Source: JANMCE01 sp031410595
GTDB taxonomy: Bacteria; Actinomycetota; Acidimicrobiia; Acidimicrobiales; Ilumatobacteraceae
Assembly (NCBI GenBank): GCA_031410595.1
Contig: JANNZM010000001.1
Location: 9,326-73,325 of the forward strand
Length of the DNA stretch: 64,000 nt
Reading direction: 5' to 3'
Shown piece by piece: positions 16,610-25,099 of this stretch. The notes under the pieces were generated by a model. It did no database searches and was not told where the DNA came from. It saw only the letters and a program-made list of their open reading frames with translations. Positions within the stretch are counted from its first letter, which is position 1; each line of letters begins with the position of its first letter. The translations under genes and the position numbers were made by a program.

Positions 16610-18268
16610 TTACGCGATGGTGGGTTCGTCGGCAGGGTGGCGGTAGTAGTCGACCGTCTCGGGGGCCAATGGCTTGTTACCGAGGATGATGTCGGCGGCC
16701 TTTTCGGCCAGCATCATGACGGGGGCGTAGATGTTGCCATTGGTGACGTACGGCATGACCGATGCGTCAACCACCCGGATGCCTTCCAGGCCGTGGACGC
16801 GCATGGTGGAAGGGTCGACGACGCTCATCTCGTCGGTACCCATGCGGCAGGTGCACGAAGGGTGCAGCGCCGTCTCGCCGTCCTTGGCGACCCACGCCAG
16901 GATTTCCTCGTCGGTTTCAACCGAAGGACCGGGAGAGAGCTCACCGGTAGAGAACTCATCGAACGCAGGTTGGGTAAGGATGCGGCGGGTGATGCGTATG
17001 GCTTCCACCCATTCACGCTTGTCCTGCTCGGTGGACAAGTAGTTGAACCGCAGCGCCGGCTTTGCACGCGGGTTGGTGGACGTGATCTTCACGCTGCCGC
17101 GCGCGTCGGAATACATCGGGCCGATGTGCACCTGATAGCCGTGCTCGCCTTCGGGGGCGGACCCGTCATATCGAACCGCAATCGGGAGGAAGTGAAACAT
17201 GAGGTTCGGGTACTTCACGTCGTCGTTGCTGCGGGCAAATCCGCCGCCTTCGAAGTGGTTGGTGGCGCCCGGTCCGCGGCGGAGGAACAGCCACTTAAAT
17301 CCGATCCAGGGGCGGTTGCGGTACTTCAGTCCGGGTGACATAGACACCGGTTGGCTGCAGCCGTACTGCACGTACACCTCAAGGTGATCCTGCATATGTT
17401 CGCCGACGCCCGGCAAGTGGTGCACCATGTCGACGCCGAGCGGCTGCAACTCGTTTTCGTTGCCGACCCCTGACAGTTGCAGGAGTTGGGGTGAGTTGAA
17501 TGCTCCACCGCACAGGATGATTTCGCGACCTTTGACCTCGGTCACCTTCTTGCGGTGCGTGTAGGAAACGCCGACGGCCTTTTTCTCTTCGAAGATGACC
17601 TTGTTCGCCATAGCGCGGGTGATCAGGGTGAGGTTCCGCCGCTTCAGTACCGGGTGCAGATAGGCGCGGGCGGCCGAGAGGCGACGGCCACGGGTGAGGT
17701 TGCGATCAAACGGGCCGAAGCCCTCCTGGCGGAAGCCGTTCACGTCTTTCGTGTAAGCGAAACCGGCCTGCTGGGTGGCCTTGAAGAACGCAGTGAACAG
17801 CGGGTTGGATACCGGTCCGCGTTCGAGCGTGAGCGGCCCACTGTCGCCGCGATATTCATCGCCACCCGCAAGGCAGGTTTCCATCTTCTTGAAGTAGGGC
17901 AAGCAGTGGGCGTAGTCCCAGTTTTCCATGCTCGGATCGGCGGCCCAACGTTCGTAGTCGAGAGGATTGCCGCGCTGGAAGATCATGCCGTTGATGCTGC
18001 TTGACCCGCCCAGCACCTTGCCGCGAGCGTGGTAGATACGCCGCCCGTTCATGTATGGCTCGGGTTCGCTCTCGTACTTCCAGTCGTAAAATTTGCTGCC
18101 GATCGGGAACGTGAGCGCAGCAGGCATGTGGATGAAGATGTCCCACTTCGAATCCTTGCGGCCGGCTTCCAGTACGAGCACCTGGTTCTTCGGATCTGCG
18201 CTCAGACGGTTGGCAAGCGCGCAGCCGGCCGAGCCGCCTCCGACGATGATGTAGTCGTAGGTGGTCAT
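16610..18268 (-). CDS. betA: Choline dehydrogenase (GMC oxidoreductase)
   Basis: A 552-residue GMC flavoprotein with strong BetA character. The FAD dinucleotide motif G-G-G-S-A-G is at residues 10-15, GMC signature 1 (G-K-V-L-G-G-S-S-S-I-N-G) starts at 83, and the catalytic pair is His469 in A-L-H-P-S-C-T-C-R-M-G-T-D-E-M and Asn512 in N-G-N-I-Y-A-P. It oxidises choline to betaine aldehyde and often on to glycine betaine, passing electrons to the quinone pool. The ATG overlaps the iclR stop (ATGA), so the IclR protein probably controls it. No betB aldehyde dehydrogenase is in the window. It links choline to the betaine-demethylation genes on both sides. Confidence 0.9.
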   Translation of the reverse strand: MTTYDYIIVGGGSAGCALANRLSADPKNQVLVLEAGRKDSKWDIFIHMPAALTFPIGSKFYDWKYESEPEPYMNGRRIYHARGKVLGGSSSINGMIFQRGNPLDYERWAADPSMENWDYAHCLPYFKKMETCLAGGDEYRGDSGPLTLERGPVSNPLFTAFFKATQQAGFAYTKDVNGFRQEGFGPFDRNLTRGRRLSAARAYLHPVLKRRNLTLITRAMANKVIFEEKKAVGVSYTHRKKVTEVKGREIILCGGAFNSPQLLQLSGVGNENELQPLGVDMVHHLPGVGEHMQDHLEVYVQYGCSQPVSMSPGLKYRNRPWIGFKWLFLRRGPGATNHFEGGGFARSNDDVKYPNLMFHFLPIAVRYDGSAPEGEHGYQVHIGPMYSDARGSVKITSTNPRAKPALRFNYLSTEQDKREWVEAIRITRRILTQPAFDEFSTGELSPGPSVETDEEILAWVAKDGETALHPSCTCRMGTDEMSVVDPSTMRVHGLEGIRVVDASVMPYVTNGNIYAPVMMLAEKAADIILGNKPLAPETVDYYRHPADEPTIA

Positions 18269-19026
18269 GCGTTTCCTTTCGAGGACTGCAGGCGTCGGCT
18301 GACCCGTTCGGCTACAGCTGCAACTTCCGATGCGATGTGTTCGGCCTTGCCTGCGGCTGGAAAGCGATAGGCGGGTCCGTGTGCGTGGATGGCGGCCACG
18401 ACATGGTCGTGCTCATCGCGTACCGGTGCCGCAACGGAGTTCATGCCTTCGAGAAACTCCTCATACACCCACACCACGTTGTGCTTGCGTACGTCGGCAA
18501 GTCGCTTGCGCAGCGCAGCCGGGTCGGTCATCGATCGCGGCGTGCAAGCCACGAGCGCCTTCGAGAGGTAGGCGTCGATCTGTGGTGCGGGGGAATGGGC
18601 GAGGAAGACCAGGCCAGACGACACGACGTGCATCGGAGCTCGCTCGCCGGTCCAGTCGCGCACCTGCACCGGGTTGAGTGACTCGACCTGATCGATGTAC
18701 TCGACTTCCATATTGGACATGATCGACAGCCCGGTGGCTTCACCCGTTTCGTGCATGAGGTCGGTGAGGTGCGGCCGAGCGGAGGCCACCAGGTTGGTCC
18801 CCGGAAGGCTTGCCGCAGCGATGTCGGCCATGGCGGGGCCGATGCGGTAGCGCCCACCGACGGAGATTTGCTGGACTGCGCCAATGGCCTCCAGCGTGGA
18901 CAGCAGGCGCGAAACGGTTGATTTGGGCAGGGTGATGCGGTCGGCGATTTCGGTAACGCCGGCCGGTCCGCTGGCCAAGCAACGTAAGACGACGAAAGCC
19001 CGTTCAATTGACTGCACACTGGACAT
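18265..19026 (-). CDS. IclR-family transcriptional regulator
   Basis: A 253-residue regulator: an N-terminal winged helix (S-V-Q-S-I-E-R-A-F start, then L-P-K-S-T-V-S-R-L-L-S-T-L recognition helix near residues 37-49) and a C-terminal IclR effector domain from about residue 75. ATG 19026 follows GGAGGGAGG, an unusually strong ribosome site. Its stop overlaps the betA start, forming an iclR-betA operon, and an MFS gene diverges 66 bases away. It likely senses choline, betaine or a breakdown product and controls betA and the transporter. The effector is not readable from sequence. Confidence 0.9.
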   Translation of the reverse strand: MSSVQSIERAFVVLRCLASGPAGVTEIADRITLPKSTVSRLLSTLEAIGAVQQISVGGRYRIGPAMADIAAASLPGTNLVASARPHLTDLMHETGEATGLSIMSNMEVEYIDQVESLNPVQVRDWTGERAPMHVVSSGLVFLAHSPAPQIDAYLSKALVACTPRSMTDPAALRKRLADVRKHNVVWVYEEFLEGMNSVAAPVRDEHDHVVAAIHAHGPAYRFPAAGKAEHIASEVAAVAERVSRRLQSSKGNA

Positions 19027-19092
19027 GCGACCTCCCTCCGTCGTTCCATCATACGATACGGGTCCACACCTCGGAATCCTGAGGGGAGAGGG

Positions 19093-20373
19093 GTGAGAGT
19101 GGACAACAGCGACGAACCGCTCGTACACGGCATCGCCGCGGCCACCTGGGCCCTGTTCGCCGGACTGACTCTGCTGCTGACCGGAGCGGGGCTCATCGGC
19201 TCGTTGCTTGGGGTGCGAGCTGAGTTGGAGCACTTTTCCACTACCACCAGCGGCATTATCAGTGCGTCGTACTACGCCGGCTTTCTCGTCGGATCGAAAC
19301 TGGCCTACGCCGCGCTAGGTCGCGTCGGTCATATCAGGGTCTACGTGGCGCTTGCCGCACTCACGGCCGCTGCCATCTTGGTGCAGGGTCTTGCGCCCAA
19401 TCCGGTCACCTGGACCTCGATGCGTTTCGTGACCGGGTTGTGCATCGCCGGGCAGTACGTAGTGGCCGAGTCGTGGCTGAATGATCTTGCTACCAACGAG
19501 AATCGCGGTCGCCTGCTGGCGGTCTATTCAATCGTGGTGAGCGCAGCGTTCGGTTTTGGTCAGGTGCTGCTCGGATTCGGGAATCCGACGACCGTCACGT
19601 TGTTTGCAGTTGCAACTATCTTGATGACACTCGCCGTTGTTCCCGTTGCCCTGTCCGAATCGAGTACGCCGAAGTTTCAGGCACCCGGATCGATCTCATT
19701 GAAGGAACTGGCCACCATCGTGCCGAGCGGTTTCTTCGCCACCATGATCATCGGCGTCATCCACGGCGGCATGTTCGGTATGGCCGCGGTGTACGCCACC
19801 CGCGTCGGGCTCACCTCCACCAAGCTCACCATTTTTCTGACGGCCCCGCTGGTCGGTGGTGTGCTGGGTCAGATTCCTATCAGCTCAGCATCCGATGACG
19901 TTGACCGTCGCGCTGTCACCTTCTTCGTGGCCATCGGCGCGAGTGGCGTGGCGCTGATCCTGGCCTTGACGAGCGGCGTAGGTTGGAAAGGCTCGGTGTT
20001 GATGGTGGCGCTGGGTGCGTTGAGCTACCCGCTGTACGCGCTGGCTGCCGCCTACACCAACGACTGGTCGCCACCCGACAAGTTGATGGCGGTCGCATCG
20101 CAGTTGGTCATGATCTACGGCGCTGGTGCGTTGTTGGGTCCTCTCATTGTGTCGACCACTATGCGGCTCGTGGGTGATCAGGGTTACTTCTGGTCGGTCG
20201 CCAGCATGCACGGACTGCTTGCGGCCTTCATGCTTTATCGCCTTTTCGCGTGGCGTCGGCCGCTCATCTACGGGCCGTGGAGTGACGTGAACTTCCACGC
20301 CCGAGCGTTCTATTTGCCAGCCACCATGATCACCTGGAGCCGGCGCCTACGGAAGAAAACCACCCGTAGCTGA
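19093..20373 (+). CDS. MFS transporter (YcaD-like)
   Basis: A 426-residue protein with about twelve membrane spans. The arrangement G-F-L-V-G-S-K-L, then R-F-V-T-G-L-C-I-A-G-Q-Y-V-V-A-E-S-W-L-N-D resembles the YcaD branch of MFS proteins, where the A-E-S-W-L segment follows TM4. GTG 19093 is preceded by GAGGGGAGAGG. It diverges from iclR-betA, so import of choline, betaine or a related solute is possible but unproven. The last ~45 residues are a hydrophilic cytoplasmic tail. The stop is immediately followed by the palindrome that precedes the AbrB gene. Confidence 0.8.
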   Translation: MRVDNSDEPLVHGIAAATWALFAGLTLLLTGAGLIGSLLGVRAELEHFSTTTSGIISASYYAGFLVGSKLAYAALGRVGHIRVYVALAALTAAAILVQGLAPNPVTWTSMRFVTGLCIAGQYVVAESWLNDLATNENRGRLLAVYSIVVSAAFGFGQVLLGFGNPTTVTLFAVATILMTLAVVPVALSESSTPKFQAPGSISLKELATIVPSGFFATMIIGVIHGGMFGMAAVYATRVGLTSTKLTIFLTAPLVGGVLGQIPISSASDDVDRRAVTFFVAIGASGVALILALTSGVGWKGSVLMVALGALSYPLYALAAAYTNDWSPPDKLMAVASQLVMIYGAGALLGPLIVSTTMRLVGDQGYFWSVASMHGLLAAFMLYRLFAWRRPLIYGPWSDVNFHARAFYLPATMITWSRRLRKKTTRS

Positions 20374-20374
20374 T

Positions 20375-20396
20375 AGCCTTGTAATCTTACAAGGCT
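20375..20396. promoter_or_regulatory. Palindromic operator before the AbrB gene
   Basis: AGCCTTGTAA and TTACAAGGCT form perfect 10-base arms around TC, and a further half-site, TTGTAATC, follows at 20400-20407, seven bases before the AbrB start. AbrB-type antitoxins bind such repeats to repress their own operons. A terminator for the upstream MFS gene is less likely because no T-run follows. Confidence 0.55.
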
Positions 20397-20414
20397 GCGT
20401 TGTAATCTGGGTAC

Positions 20415-20657
20415 ATGACCATTGGAACTTTCCGTGTGTCCGAGCGTGGGCAGATGGCCCTGCCCGCCGATGCCCGCCGACGGTGGAATCTTTCCGAAGG
20501 TGGCACGGTTGAGATCGCCGACCTGGGTGATGCGATCGTGATTGTCCCTGCGGGCCGAGGTGGTCTGCGTTCCATGTTGGATGATGCGGTCACTGCCGCC
20601 GGGGGCTATGCGTCGCTGGTGTCGAAGGTCGTTGTGGAAGACCCCGATCTCGCGTGA
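20415..20657 (+). CDS. AbrB/SpoVT-type antitoxin-like DNA-binding protein
   Basis: An 80-residue protein with the swapped-hairpin AbrB fold: F-R-V-S-E-R-G-Q-M-A-L-P-A-D-A-R-R-R-W-N at residues 6-25, then G-G-T-V-E-I-A-D-L and a short tail that in this family neutralises the partner toxin. Its last codons overlap the next gene by four bases (GTGA), typical of antitoxin-toxin pairs. A palindrome with a repeated half-site lies right upstream, consistent with autoregulation. Confidence 0.8.
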   Translation: MTIGTFRVSERGQMALPADARRRWNLSEGGTVEIADLGDAIVIVPAGRGGLRSMLDDAVTAAGGYASLVSKVVVEDPDLA

Positions 20658-21100
20658 GTGGCAGTGGTGTCATCGTCGATGACCACCTGTTGCTGCAGAT
20701 CCTTCTTGGGAACGAACCCCCTTCGCTTCGTCCCACCGGCGCCGCAATCTCGACAACCGGTCTCTGGTACCACCGGTTGTGCCGGGCGCTCGCCGGCCAG
20801 TCAATCACAGGCTCTATGTCAAGGTCGCTCGGAAAGGTTGATGCGCGAATCGCGAACGCCGCAGTGGGCGCCGTCATCGAGATTCCCGACACGATAGGCC
20901 TCGTATCGTTGCGGTCACTGGGCTGGCCGATGGCCTCCCTCATCGCCGACGGTGTGCGTCTCAACTTGCTGTCGCTGGAGGCGCTCGCCGCCGCCGAGAT
21001 GCTCGATGCCGAAATCTGTCTGGCCGAGGCCGACAACAATCCAACGCTCCTCGAGGCAGCAGGGCGCCGAGGCGTACCGGTGCGGTTGGTAACGATATGA
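20654..21100 (+). CDS. Putative PIN-like toxin partner of the AbrB protein
   Basis: A 148-residue protein. Acidic residues at the start (V-I-V-D-D-H) and a late L-D-A-E-I-C-L-A-E-A-D-N-N, followed by A-G-R-R-G-V-P-V-R-L-V, resemble the first and last parts of VapC-type PIN nucleases. The middle acidic residues are not clear, so catalytic competence is uncertain. The GTG overlaps the antitoxin stop. If it is a PIN protein it would cleave RNA when not bound by the AbrB partner. It could also be a degenerate or unrelated protein. Confidence 0.5.
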   Translation: MSGSGVIVDDHLLLQILLGNEPPSLRPTGAAISTTGLWYHRLCRALAGQSITGSMSRSLGKVDARIANAAVGAVIEIPDTIGLVSLRSLGWPMASLIADGVRLNLLSLEALAAAEMLDAEICLAEADNNPTLLEAAGRRGVPVRLVTI

Positions 21101-21173
21101 GTGCGGAAAACGGCTTTCTTCATCGCACCGCCGCCGGCATCCGGTTACTATTCGTGACTGCATCAGCCTTACC

Positions 21174-21191
21174 GGTGCACTGCAATGCACC
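21174..21191. promoter_or_regulatory. Palindrome upstream of the Rieske oxygenase gene
   Basis: GGTGCA-CTGCAA-TGCACC is an inverted repeat about 140 bases before the oxygenase start, and a third GGTGCA follows near 21211. It may be an operator. No regulator gene is adjacent. Confidence 0.35.
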
Positions 21192-21329
21192 GCTTCAAGC
21201 GGGCTCTCGTGGTGCACTCGGATGCAGCGACAAGTCCGACAGCCCGGAAACTGTCCCCGGAGCGGCAGGGCGGTAACGAAACGAGCCGTCCGGAGTTATG
21301 TGGCGAAGTGGTCGTTCTACACTCCGGAC

Positions 21330-22433
21330 ATGACGCAAGTCCCGTTTCCCAAGGTTGATCGACAGGCTCGGGCGGCGGCTGCGCACAGCGGCTGGCTGCG
21401 GGACTGCTGGTACGTGATTGCGTGGGACCACGAGATACCGGCTGCTGATTCGACCGAGCTGTTTCATCGCACCGTGCTGGGGGAACCCATCCTTGTTATG
21501 CGCACGAACGTCGGACTCGTCGCCTTGGAGGATCGGTGCGTGCATCGGCTTGCGCCACTTTCGAAAGGTCGGCGAGAAGGTGACGATGTTCGCTGCGGCT
21601 ATCACGGGCTGAAGTTCAATTCCTGCGGCGTATGCGTTGAGGCACCGGGCATCGCCAAAATCCCCGACCGCGCACGGGTAAGGACGTATCCGATCGTCGT
21701 GAAGAACAAGTGGGTGTTTGTATGGATGGGCGACCCGGCCGCTGCGGACGAGGCGCTGTTGCCTGACAACTTTTCGAATGATCATCCCGACTGGAACTAC
21801 CGGCCTGGCTACATGAAGTACGACACGCCGTACCTGCTCATCTGTGACAACCTGCTCGACTTTTCGCACCTCAGCTACGTGCACGAAAAGACCCTCGGCG
21901 GGTCGCCCCTGATCGCTCTCGCCGTGCCCACCATCGAAGTCACGCCGGGCCCGAACGAGGCGTGGCCGCAGGTGGGAGTGAAGGTGTCGCGCCGTATCCA
22001 TGATGTGCCGTCGTCACCGTTCTACAACCGCTTTCGCCAGTTCGACTCCAACATCGACCGATGGTTCATCTACGACTTCGTGCTGCCGGGAACGCTGCTG
22101 ATGCACTCCGGCGGTCGCCCGATCGACGATGCGGAGGACGACATGAGTCGGGCCGTTCTTCTGCACAGCTGCCAGACGGTCACGCCTGAAACCGAGACCA
22201 GGACGCACTACTTCTTTCAACAGTCCCACCGCGTGGGGAATGGTGATGGAGAAGTGGCCGAAACGATGTATCAGGGTCTGCTCGCAGCATTTGAGGAGGA
22301 TCGTCAGATGATCAGCGCGCAGTACGAGAGCATCCAGCTTGACCCTGACGCACCGATGTTGGCCCTTGGTATGGACAAGGCCGTACTGCAGTTCCGGCGC
22401 CTCCTCCAAGAGCGCATTGAGCGCGAGGCTTGA
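21330..22433 (+). CDS. Rieske non-heme iron oxygenase (VanA-like), alpha subunit
   Basis: A 367-residue oxygenase. The Rieske cluster ligands are C70-x-H72 and C89-x2-H92; the mononuclear iron site is D177-F-S-H180-x4-H185, the D-x2-H-x4-H pattern of this family. Overall it resembles vanillate O-demethylase type enzymes, which oxidatively remove methyl groups or hydroxylate aromatic and amine substrates with electrons from a separate reductase. ATG 21330 was chosen over a longer frame from 21222 because homology-like sequence begins there. No reductase gene is adjacent. Its place among demethylation genes makes an O- or N-demethylase role attractive but unproven. Confidence 0.85.
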   Translation: MTQVPFPKVDRQARAAAAHSGWLRDCWYVIAWDHEIPAADSTELFHRTVLGEPILVMRTNVGLVALEDRCVHRLAPLSKGRREGDDVRCGYHGLKFNSCGVCVEAPGIAKIPDRARVRTYPIVVKNKWVFVWMGDPAAADEALLPDNFSNDHPDWNYRPGYMKYDTPYLLICDNLLDFSHLSYVHEKTLGGSPLIALAVPTIEVTPGPNEAWPQVGVKVSRRIHDVPSSPFYNRFRQFDSNIDRWFIYDFVLPGTLLMHSGGRPIDDAEDDMSRAVLLHSCQTVTPETETRTHYFFQQSHRVGNGDGEVAETMYQGLLAAFEEDRQMISAQYESIQLDPDAPMLALGMDKAVLQFRRLLQERIEREA

Positions 22434-22491
22434 CCCAGAACGCTTCACGTTTACCGTGAGCAAAATTCGCGGCTTGTCCGTTGAACTCGGC

Positions 22492-22767
22492 CTATCGGTC
22501 GATGTCTCGGCGGTTGCCAATCTCGATGAAGAGAACGACCAGGGCTTACTCTTGGATGTCGCAGATGATGCGGTAGTCGCCGACGCGGTACCGCCAGAAC
22601 TCACCGAGTTGTGGTCCGGTCAGGGGTTTGCCCAGCGAGCGCGGATCGTCGAGGGTGCCGATGCGTTGACGAAGAAATGTCGTGATGCGGCGCGCTTCGC
22701 TCTTGTCGAGTTTGCTGAGCTGCTTGACGGCACTGGCCGTGAGGTCAATCCGCCAGGTCAAGATCAC
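22492..22767 (-). pseudogene. RelE-type toxin truncated by an in-frame TAA
   Basis: Residues 1-73 are a normal RelE/ParE start: W-R-I-D-L-T, a K-Q-L-S-K-L-D segment, G-K-P-L-T-G-P and R-Y-R-V-G-D-Y-R-I-I-C-D-I. A TAA at 22546-22548 then stops the frame after D-I-Q-E. The same frame continues for 17 codons (A-L-V-V-L-F-I-E-I-G-N-R-R-D-I-D-R) to TAG, which is the missing C-terminal strand and the R-x-x-Y/R end of the family. The toxin therefore probably lost its C-terminal catalytic edge by a nonsense change. The gene overlaps its antitoxin by 23 bases. Confidence 0.7.
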
Positions 22768-22972
22768 GGTCTACGTCGTAGAGCGAGTAGACCGGCTCAT
22801 CGCCCTTGCGAACCCGTTCGAGCGTTGCGGCCGCAAGGTAGTAGTCCTCAAGGTCTTCCAGGCCAGTCGCGATGAGTTCGCGCAGGTAGTACGCCTTGGT
22901 GCGTCCGGTCTGGCTTGCGAGACGATCAAGCCGCGCCTCGGATTCGGGGTCAAGCCGAATTGATGTAGGCAC
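22745..22972 (-). CDS. RelB-like ribbon-helix-helix antitoxin
   Basis: A 75-residue protein. The RHH DNA-binding ribbon is T-S-I-R-L-D-P near residues 3-9, followed by R-L-D-R-L-A-S-Q-T-G-R-T-K-A-Y-Y-L-R-E-L-I, the two helices. The acidic, Tyr-rich tail would wrap the toxin. GTG 22972 has AGGAG upstream, and a near-palindrome at 22984-22999 could be its operator. The partner RelE gene is truncated, so the antitoxin may be a relic. Confidence 0.85.
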   Translation of the reverse strand: MPTSIRLDPESEARLDRLASQTGRTKAYYLRELIATGLEDLEDYYLAAATLERVRKGDEPVYSLYDVDRDLDLAD

Positions 22973-22983
22973 TGAGCAACTCC

Positions 22984-22999
22984 TGACTACGTGTACTCA
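22984..22999. promoter_or_regulatory. Near-palindrome in the RelB promoter
   Basis: TGACTACGTGTACTCA is nearly self-complementary and sits 12 bases upstream of the antitoxin GTG, next to a TATGCT -10-like element on the minus strand. Autoregulatory binding by the RHH protein is likely. Confidence 0.4.
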
Positions 23000-23179
23000 G
23001 CATATTCACCACCCCGGAAAGAAAACGCAATGCCGCCGAGTCAAAGTCCCCTCCGCAGGACTCCGATGCTCATCACGCGATGGCCAACTCTTTCGATAGC
23101 GTTCGAAACGACTGGCGCTGGTTGCTGGCCCCAGGACTTTGCGTCGCCTTCTGCCTGCACGCCGACAGTTCTGGTTCGG

Positions 23180-25045
23180 CTAGGCAGCGAGTTTCTGGAC
23201 GAGCCCGAGGCAGTACCGGTTCCCCGGTTCACGTTCGAGGCCGACCTCGGCACATTGACGCGCGTCGGCGGCCTGGCCTACGTGCAGGTGAAGCCAGGCC
23301 AACTTCGAGAGCTCAGTGGCCGTGGCCGTAGCGCTCCGCTTGGTCAGCTGGCCGATCAGGTCGTAGGTCATGCGCTTTCGGTCGACCTCCTCTAGCCCGG
23401 ATTCTTTGTTGTAAAGACGAGTGAGTGTTGCCGCAGCGTGGCAGATCTCGGACATCGACGCTTCGGGCAGCTGTGTCACTTCGTACAATGCATGCAGTTC
23501 ACCGGCAAGATCCCCAGCGGCCCGCTTTGCGTCGGCAAGGCGGAGCCAGCACCTCTTGTTCCCTGGCTCCTGCTCAAGCAGACTCATAAGCGCGGCGGCC
23601 GCCTCTGGGTGTCTGCCCGCCTCCGAGTGGAACTCAGCGATCCGCTGGAAGGCAGGCGGGTATTGTCGTGCGATGTAGTTAAGGACCGCGAGCGGTTCGG
23701 TGATTGACTCCCCAATCGACTCCCGCCGTGCCACTTCCCTCACCATCCACACAACTCGGGAGTCGAGGCCATCGTGAAGGTCGCCCCGGTTTGTCGCGCC
23801 GAACATCTGGAGGAGGCGTGAATCATCTTCGATAGATCCGCGAAGCGGGTTTACCCGTAGCTTTCTCTGACCGAAAACGAGAGCGGCCAATGGCACCCGA
23901 ACGAAGTCGCCGCCGTTCTCGTGATGGCGGACTATCTCAATCAGAGAGCTCTGCTCAAGCGTTGCAAGCGCAGCCTCGACATCTATTCGCTCATTGGCAG
24001 GTCGGAGCAGTGCGCCCTCGAGCGCTAGCCTCGGCACCGCGGACCTCCAGCTACACGCCGTCAGGAAGACGCGTTGCGCAGCGGGAGAAATCGAATTGAA
24101 AGTTCGCTCGAAGAGGGCTGCAAGAATATCATCCTTGCTTGCCATGACCCTCTCGATAGATCCAACTTTCTTCGTACGAGCGAGTTCGCCCAGTAGTATT
24201 TTTGCGACATAGGGGTGACCATCCGATTCATCAAATAGTTCATTCTGATATCTTTCATTTAGCAGTAGACCGATTCCCATTCGTCGAGCGGTAGAGGCAA
24301 CCAATTCATCAAATTCCTCTCGTCGCATGCCTGCAATGTTCACCGGGTAGTCACCCTTAAAATCTCGGGATCGCGAGGTGAGCAGAACTTTGTTGGGGAG
24401 TCTGACATGGGTATCGATAAAATTGTAGAGCTCTGTCGGGCTGCGAACCGTCTCAAAATTGTCGAAGACAAAGAGAACTGGCTCGTCCCAAACCTTTCCC
24501 CTCAGGGATTGGGCAAAGTACTCGACTACAGATGCTGCCCCGGACGATTTCCAGTCGCCGTTCACGAGGCTCAAGTACTCTCGAGCGATGTCTTCGGTTG
24601 AAAGGACGCCGGGTTTCACCAACTTTGGGCCTTCTGCGAGGAGGTCGATATCTCGCGCACTGAACCAAAAGGTGGCGAAAAAGTCACCGGCCTCAGCAAG
24701 CTCGCGGAGAACGGTGACAGCAAGCGACGTCTTGCCGATCCCTCCACGTCCGACCATCGTCACTATAGAGTGGCGCTCGTCCCGTAGCAGTGCGAGAATT
24801 TCTTTTTCGAGAACAGTACGACTGACATAGTCTACTGCTGGAGTCGGAGCGTTGGAAAACGTCGACCCGATCATGTCCAGCGTCAGTTGACCTTGAGTGT
24901 CGCTTTCGGGCAGACTAGATGTTGGTGAGATGAATTCCAGGCCATCGCCTTCGATCGTGCGATCGGTATGATACGAGATGAGTTCATACTTCGCGGACTT
25001 GCCAACTTCTCTGAAGTTTCCATTAGGCAGGAAAAAATCTGTCAA
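23180..25045 (-). CDS. STAND (NB-ARC-like) NTPase with TPR-like C-terminus; 3' part of a broken gene
   Basis: A 621-residue open frame. The P-loop G-R-G-G-I-G-K-T-S is near residues 99-107, Walker B is V-L-F-V-F-D-N-F-E, and the sensor block is V-L-L-T-S-R-S. A winged-helix/helical middle and a C-terminal helical-repeat region with A-G-R-H-P-E-A-A-A-A-L follow. STAND proteins act as oligomerising signal sensors, including in antiphage defence. The only usable start is TTG 25045, yet coding-like sequence extends 18 codons further up (I-S-I-G-Q-D-L-R-R-V-S-L-I-S-S-D) to a TAA shared with the upstream frame. I read this as the ATPase half of one gene cut by a nonsense codon. Base composition is clearly A/T-richer than the neighbours. 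Confidence 0.75.
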   Translation of the reverse strand: MTDFFLPNGNFREVGKSAKYELISYHTDRTIEGDGLEFISPTSSLPESDTQGQLTLDMIGSTFSNAPTPAVDYVSRTVLEKEILALLRDERHSIVTMVGRGGIGKTSLAVTVLRELAEAGDFFATFWFSARDIDLLAEGPKLVKPGVLSTEDIAREYLSLVNGDWKSSGAASVVEYFAQSLRGKVWDEPVLFVFDNFETVRSPTELYNFIDTHVRLPNKVLLTSRSRDFKGDYPVNIAGMRREEFDELVASTARRMGIGLLLNERYQNELFDESDGHPYVAKILLGELARTKKVGSIERVMASKDDILAALFERTFNSISPAAQRVFLTACSWRSAVPRLALEGALLRPANERIDVEAALATLEQSSLIEIVRHHENGGDFVRVPLAALVFGQRKLRVNPLRGSIEDDSRLLQMFGATNRGDLHDGLDSRVVWMVREVARRESIGESITEPLAVLNYIARQYPPAFQRIAEFHSEAGRHPEAAAALMSLLEQEPGNKRCWLRLADAKRAAGDLAGELHALYEVTQLPEASMSEICHAAATLTRLYNKESGLEEVDRKRMTYDLIGQLTKRSATATATELSKLAWLHLHVGQAADARQCAEVGLEREPGNRYCLGLVQKLAA

Positions 25046-25099
25046 GTCCGGATCGCTGCTAATTAAGCTGACGCGTCGAAGATCTTGACCGATCGATAT

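Noticed and set aside
21330..22433. Glycine betaine monooxygenase (GbcA)
   Set aside because: The protein resembles the VanA branch, and no GbcB-type reductase is nearby.
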